Shown here piece after piece: positions 14,473 through 16,393 of a stretch of 16,393 nucleotides of DNA. Under the pieces are notes generated by a model. The model made no database searches and was not told where the DNA came from. It was given only the letters and a program-made list of their open reading frames with translations. Numbering within the stretch: position 1 is the stretch's first letter; each line of letters opens with the position of its first letter. The translations under genes were made by a program, and so were the position numbers. The stretch is from an uncultured Allobaculum sp. GTDB taxonomy: Bacteria; Bacillota_I; Bacilli_A; Erysipelotrichales; Erysipelotrichaceae. The stretch spans positions 1 through 16,393 of the forward strand of contig CAOKFJ010000008.1 of the NCBI GenBank assembly GCA_948467695.1. The letters are read 5' to 3'.

Positions 14473-14566
14473 TGTCTGAATATGCATAGCTTTGATGATC
14501 GTTATTGTTTCAAGTCATGAGTTCAGTCTTCGACTTGCGATCAGCATGCAGTATTGTCCAAATTCT

Positions 14567-14591
14567 AAAAAAAGCCCGTGACGGGCTTTTT
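14567..14591 (-). terminator. Rho-independent terminator after frr
   Basis: GCCCG (14574-14578) and CGGGC (14582-14586) with a TGA loop are flanked by seven A (14567-14573) and five T (14587-14591), so the stem extends by A-T pairs and works in either direction. On the minus strand it begins one base after the frr stop and ends in seven T. Confidence 0.92.
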
Positions 14592-14592
14592 C

Positions 14593-15141
14593 TTATCCTT
14601 CAAGCAGATCTTTTTCTTTGGCATCAGCCAGAGTATCAACTTTTCTGACGAATTTGTCCGTGAGTTTCTGGCATTCGTCGAGAAGACCTTTTGCAACGTC
14701 CTCCGGAATATCCTTGTCTTTCTTGATTTTGTCATTCGCGCTGCGGCGGATGTTTCTCAGAACGACTTTAGCTTCGTCCGCATATTTTTTCGCTTCTTTA
14801 GCGAGCTGTTTTCTGCGGTCGGTTGTCAGTGTGGGAACGTTGATGCGGATGCAGTCTGCTTCAGCCTGAGGAGTCAGTCCGAGGTTTGCGGCAGAGATTG
14901 CGTGGTTGATGGCTTTAACCATTGTACGGTCGTACGGTTTGATGACAAGCTGTGTGCCTTCCATAACCGAGATCTTGGCCATCTGGTTTACCGGAGTCAT
15001 TTCTCCGTAGTAGTCAACGCGAACGCGGTCGAGCATGGAAGCGGAAGCGCGTCCGGTGCGGATTGTTTTCAGGTTGTTTTCGAAGTTCTCGATGGTTTCG
15101 TCCATTTCGAGCTGAGCAAGTTCAATATACTCGTTATCCAT
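14593..15141 (-). CDS. frr: Ribosome recycling factor
   Basis: With EF-G it splits post-termination ribosomes. At 182 residues it is near the usual 185. Helix 1 carries NNLKTIRTGRASASML (22-37); the beta domain includes GEMTPVNQMAKI (46-57) and NVPTLTTDRRKQLAK (101-115); VVLRNIRRSAND (126-137) carries the conserved arginines that contact 23S rRNA. The ATG at 15141 is preceded by AAGGAG at eight bases; an ATG 12 codons earlier has no such site. The gap to pyrH is 57 bases with no terminator, so the two are co-transcribed. Confidence 0.98.
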   Translation of the reverse strand: MDNEYIELAQLEMDETIENFENNLKTIRTGRASASMLDRVRVDYYGEMTPVNQMAKISVMEGTQLVIKPYDRTMVKAINHAISAANLGLTPQAEADCIRINVPTLTTDRRKQLAKEAKKYADEAKVVLRNIRRSANDKIKKDKDIPEDVAKGLLDECQKLTDKFVRKVDTLADAKEKDLLEG

Positions 15142-15198
15142 GGTTGTTCTCCTTATGTATGTCGCTCTTTCGAGCATGATTCAATTGAATGCAATTGC

Positions 15199-15912
15199 CT
15201 ACTTGGCGTCTTTGGTGATGGTTGTTCCGTTCACTTCGCCAAGAACAGCGCGTTCGATGTTGCCGCGTTCGTTCATATTGAATACGACAAGGTCGATATC
15301 GTTGTCCATGCACATCGAAATGGCAGTGGAATCCATAACTTTCAGATCCTTGTTGAGCAGGTCGAGGTATGTCAGATGATCGAAGCGTTTGGCATCCGGA
15401 TTCAGTTTCGGATCGCTGTCATAGACACCGTCAACTCCGTTTTTCGCCATCAGGATCACATCGGCTTCAATTTCGCTTGCGCGAAGAGCCGCGGTTGTGT
15501 CGGTCGAGAAGAACGGCGAGCCGGTTCCGGCACCGAAGATGACAACTCGTCCTTTTTCAAGATGGCGAAGCGCACGGCGCAGAACAAAAGGTTCAGCCAC
15601 TTTCGGCATTTCAACAGCAGTCTGCACGCGAGTGGATACGCCTTCGTTTTCAAGAGCATTCTGTACAGCAAGAGCATTGATGACAGTTCCAAGCATGCCC
15701 ATGTAGTCGGCCTGCGCGCGGTTCATACCCATATCCTGGATCTGTTTTCCGCGGATGAAGTTTCCGCCTCCGACAACAATCGCCAGTTCTACACCGGTCT
15801 CTTTAACAGCCTTGAGTTCCTGCGCGAGGGATTTCAGGATGGCAGGGTCGAGGTTGATGTCTTTCGAGGAGAGAGCTTCTCCGCTAAGCTTAAGCAAAAC
15901 ACGTTTATACAT
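15199..15912 (-). CDS. pyrH: UMP kinase
   Basis: Phosphorylates UMP to UDP using ATP, feeding pyrimidine nucleotide and cell-wall sugar synthesis; the bacterial enzyme is a hexameric amino-acid-kinase-fold protein, GTP-activated and UTP-inhibited in many species. The 237 residues show KLSGEAL (8-14), [10 protein letters not shown] (46-55), [19 protein letters not shown] (127-145) and DGVYDSDPK (161-169). Two starts are possible. The ATG at 15933 has no good site and lies about ten bases from a TATAAT; the ATG at 15912 has AAAAGGA upstream and is preferred. It heads the pyrH-frr unit. The rpsB-tsf genes usual upstream are not within 480 bases of it. Confidence 0.97.
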   Translation of the reverse strand: MYKRVLLKLSGEALSSKDINLDPAILKSLAQELKAVKETGVELAIVVGGGNFIRGKQIQDMGMNRAQADYMGMLGTVINALAVQNALENEGVSTRVQTAVEMPKVAEPFVLRRALRHLEKGRVVIFGAGTGSPFFSTDTTAALRASEIEADVILMAKNGVDGVYDSDPKLNPDAKRFDHLTYLDLLNKDLKVMDSTAISMCMDNDIDLVVFNMNERGNIERAVLGEVNGTTITKDAK

Positions 15913-15943
15913 TGGTTTATCGGTCCTTTTCATTCTCTAACCC

Positions 15944-15949
15944 ATTATA
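15944..15949 (-). promoter_or_regulatory. Candidate -10 element for pyrH
   Basis: A perfect TATAAT on the minus strand, 31 bases before the preferred pyrH ATG. It implies a transcript starting near 15937, just before the alternative ATG at 15933, which would then be almost leaderless. No clear -35 lies at 16-18 bases; the region there is a T-run (TATTTT), and TTTACA is only 10 bases away. Confidence 0.35.
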
Positions 15950-16273
15950 CATGAGGCATTGTAAAAAAAATAGAAACGGCATTTGAGGGATGCGACGTGT
16001 TCGTACAGGGCAGATTTTTCCCGAAAAGTGCATCAAAGGCAGAAGCGGCAAGTGCTTCGTAAATGCGGAATTCCCTTTATATAGGGATATATGGAAAAAG
16101 CAGAAATCCTTTGCGCCTGAATGGCATGCATGCTCGCATTTCAACGCTTACGGCATCGATCCTCTACTGCTGCTGCGTATCATTTTGCATGGACTCTGCT
16201 TTTCACATCTTATTCTAAGCTGATGTTTCAAACAGATTCAGCGCATTTGACCACGCCGGACGAACAGATTCAA

Positions 16274-16313
16274 ACCTGTTTGCACAGGTATGAAACAAAG
16301 GCGATTCACCTGT
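16274..16313. repeat. ACCTGT/ACAGGT palindrome with an added half-site
   Basis: ACCTGT (16274-16279) and ACAGGT (16284-16289) form a perfect dyad with a four-base centre, and ACCTGT recurs at 16308-16313. The heptamer TATGAAA follows both the second and third units (16289-16295 and 16313-16319, 24 bases apart). Placed 43 bases or more before the promoter at 16356, this looks like a regulator-binding cluster. Confidence 0.35.
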
Positions 16314-16355
16314 ATGAAAATCGGCATTTTTTCATCTTACATCGCTGAAATCCTC

Positions 16356-16384
16356 TTTTTTGCACAATCCGGCGATGCTAGAAT
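16356..16384 (+). promoter_or_regulatory. Probable promoter for a gene beyond the right edge
   Basis: TAGAAT (16379-16384) has the extended -10 TG one base upstream (16376-16377). Seventeen bases upstream is a T-run, TTTTTT (16356-16361), as a weak -35. Extended -10 promoters tolerate weak -35 boxes. The gene it would serve is not in the window. Confidence 0.45.
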
Positions 16385-16393
16385 TGTGTTACG

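Larger units (their letters stand above)
15950..16393. other. Gene-free region right of pyrH
   Basis: Short open frames occur on both strands, but none has a ribosome binding site or normal residue composition. AACAGATTCA occurs twice, at 16231-16240 and 16263-16272, exactly 32 bases apart. An ACCTGT-based palindrome and a third half-site follow (16274-16313). A promoter-like sequence at the right edge points off the window. No tRNA, riboswitch or terminator was recognised. Confidence 0.5.

Noticed and set aside
14578..15954. A 458-codon plus-strand open frame across frr and pyrH
   Set aside because: It runs antisense to two certain genes and across their gap; its translation is rich in Phe, Cys, His and Ser with no family motif and no ribosome binding site. 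It is a codon-use shadow.
15917..16144. A 75-codon minus-strand frame upstream of pyrH
   Set aside because: It overlaps the pyrH start region and the TATAAT, has many Cys, His and Phe residues, and lacks a start site.
16121..16348. A 75-codon plus-strand frame in the right-hand gap
   Set aside because: No ribosome binding site, no recognisable domain, and it overlaps the palindromic repeat cluster; composition looks non-coding.

Overview
The window reads as an ordinary housekeeping segment of a low-to-mid GC Firmicutes/Bacillota chromosome. It most resembles the Erysipelotrichia, near the Mollicutes. The reasons are strong AGGAGG-type ribosome binding sites, Firmicutes gene blocks (ackA-nrnA next to dnaE; smc-ftsY-ylxM; pyrH-frr-uppS-cdsA-rseP), and an unusually short SMC (about 980 residues, a length typical of Mollicutes-type SMCs rather than the roughly 1190 of Bacillus). 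The placement is inference; I could not run a search. There are no rRNA, tRNA, CRISPR or transposon sequences that I can see. Nearly all genes lie on the minus strand; only two genes in the middle are on the plus strand.

Layout from left to right. (1) 1-773: the 5' part of dnaE (replicative polymerase, PHP domain), running off the left edge. (2) 966-2054: a secreted, membrane-anchored protein with three related extracellular repeats, between dnaE and nrnA and flanked by terminators. (3) 2357-4469: nrnA and ackA, overlapping and probably co-transcribed from upstream of ackA. (4) 4832-9149: smc, ftsY and ylxM, a chromosome-condensation/protein-targeting operon ending in a terminator at 4611-4639. 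(5) 9432-11122 on the plus strand: a hemolysin III/PAQR-type membrane protein and an SseB-family protein, closed by a strong terminator. (6) 11408-15912 on the minus strand: pyrH and frr, a terminator, then uppS and cdsA, another terminator, and rseP. This is the classic pyrH-frr-uppS-cdsA-(dxr)-rseP cluster, but the usual dxr is missing between cdsA and rseP. (7) 15950-16393: a gene-free stretch with an operator-like palindrome and a plausible plus-strand promoter aimed out of the right edge.

Functionally the cluster joins UMP phosphorylation and ribosome recycling to undecaprenyl-phosphate and CDP-diacylglycerol synthesis and to intramembrane proteolysis. The smc operon joins chromosome segregation to SRP-dependent membrane insertion. 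I found no convincing new multi-gene system. The most distinctive items are a long acidic insert in the cytosolic loop of RseP, the repeat-bearing surface protein in an otherwise conserved housekeeping neighbourhood, apparent loss of metal ligands in the DnaE PHP domain, and several structured non-coding stretches.
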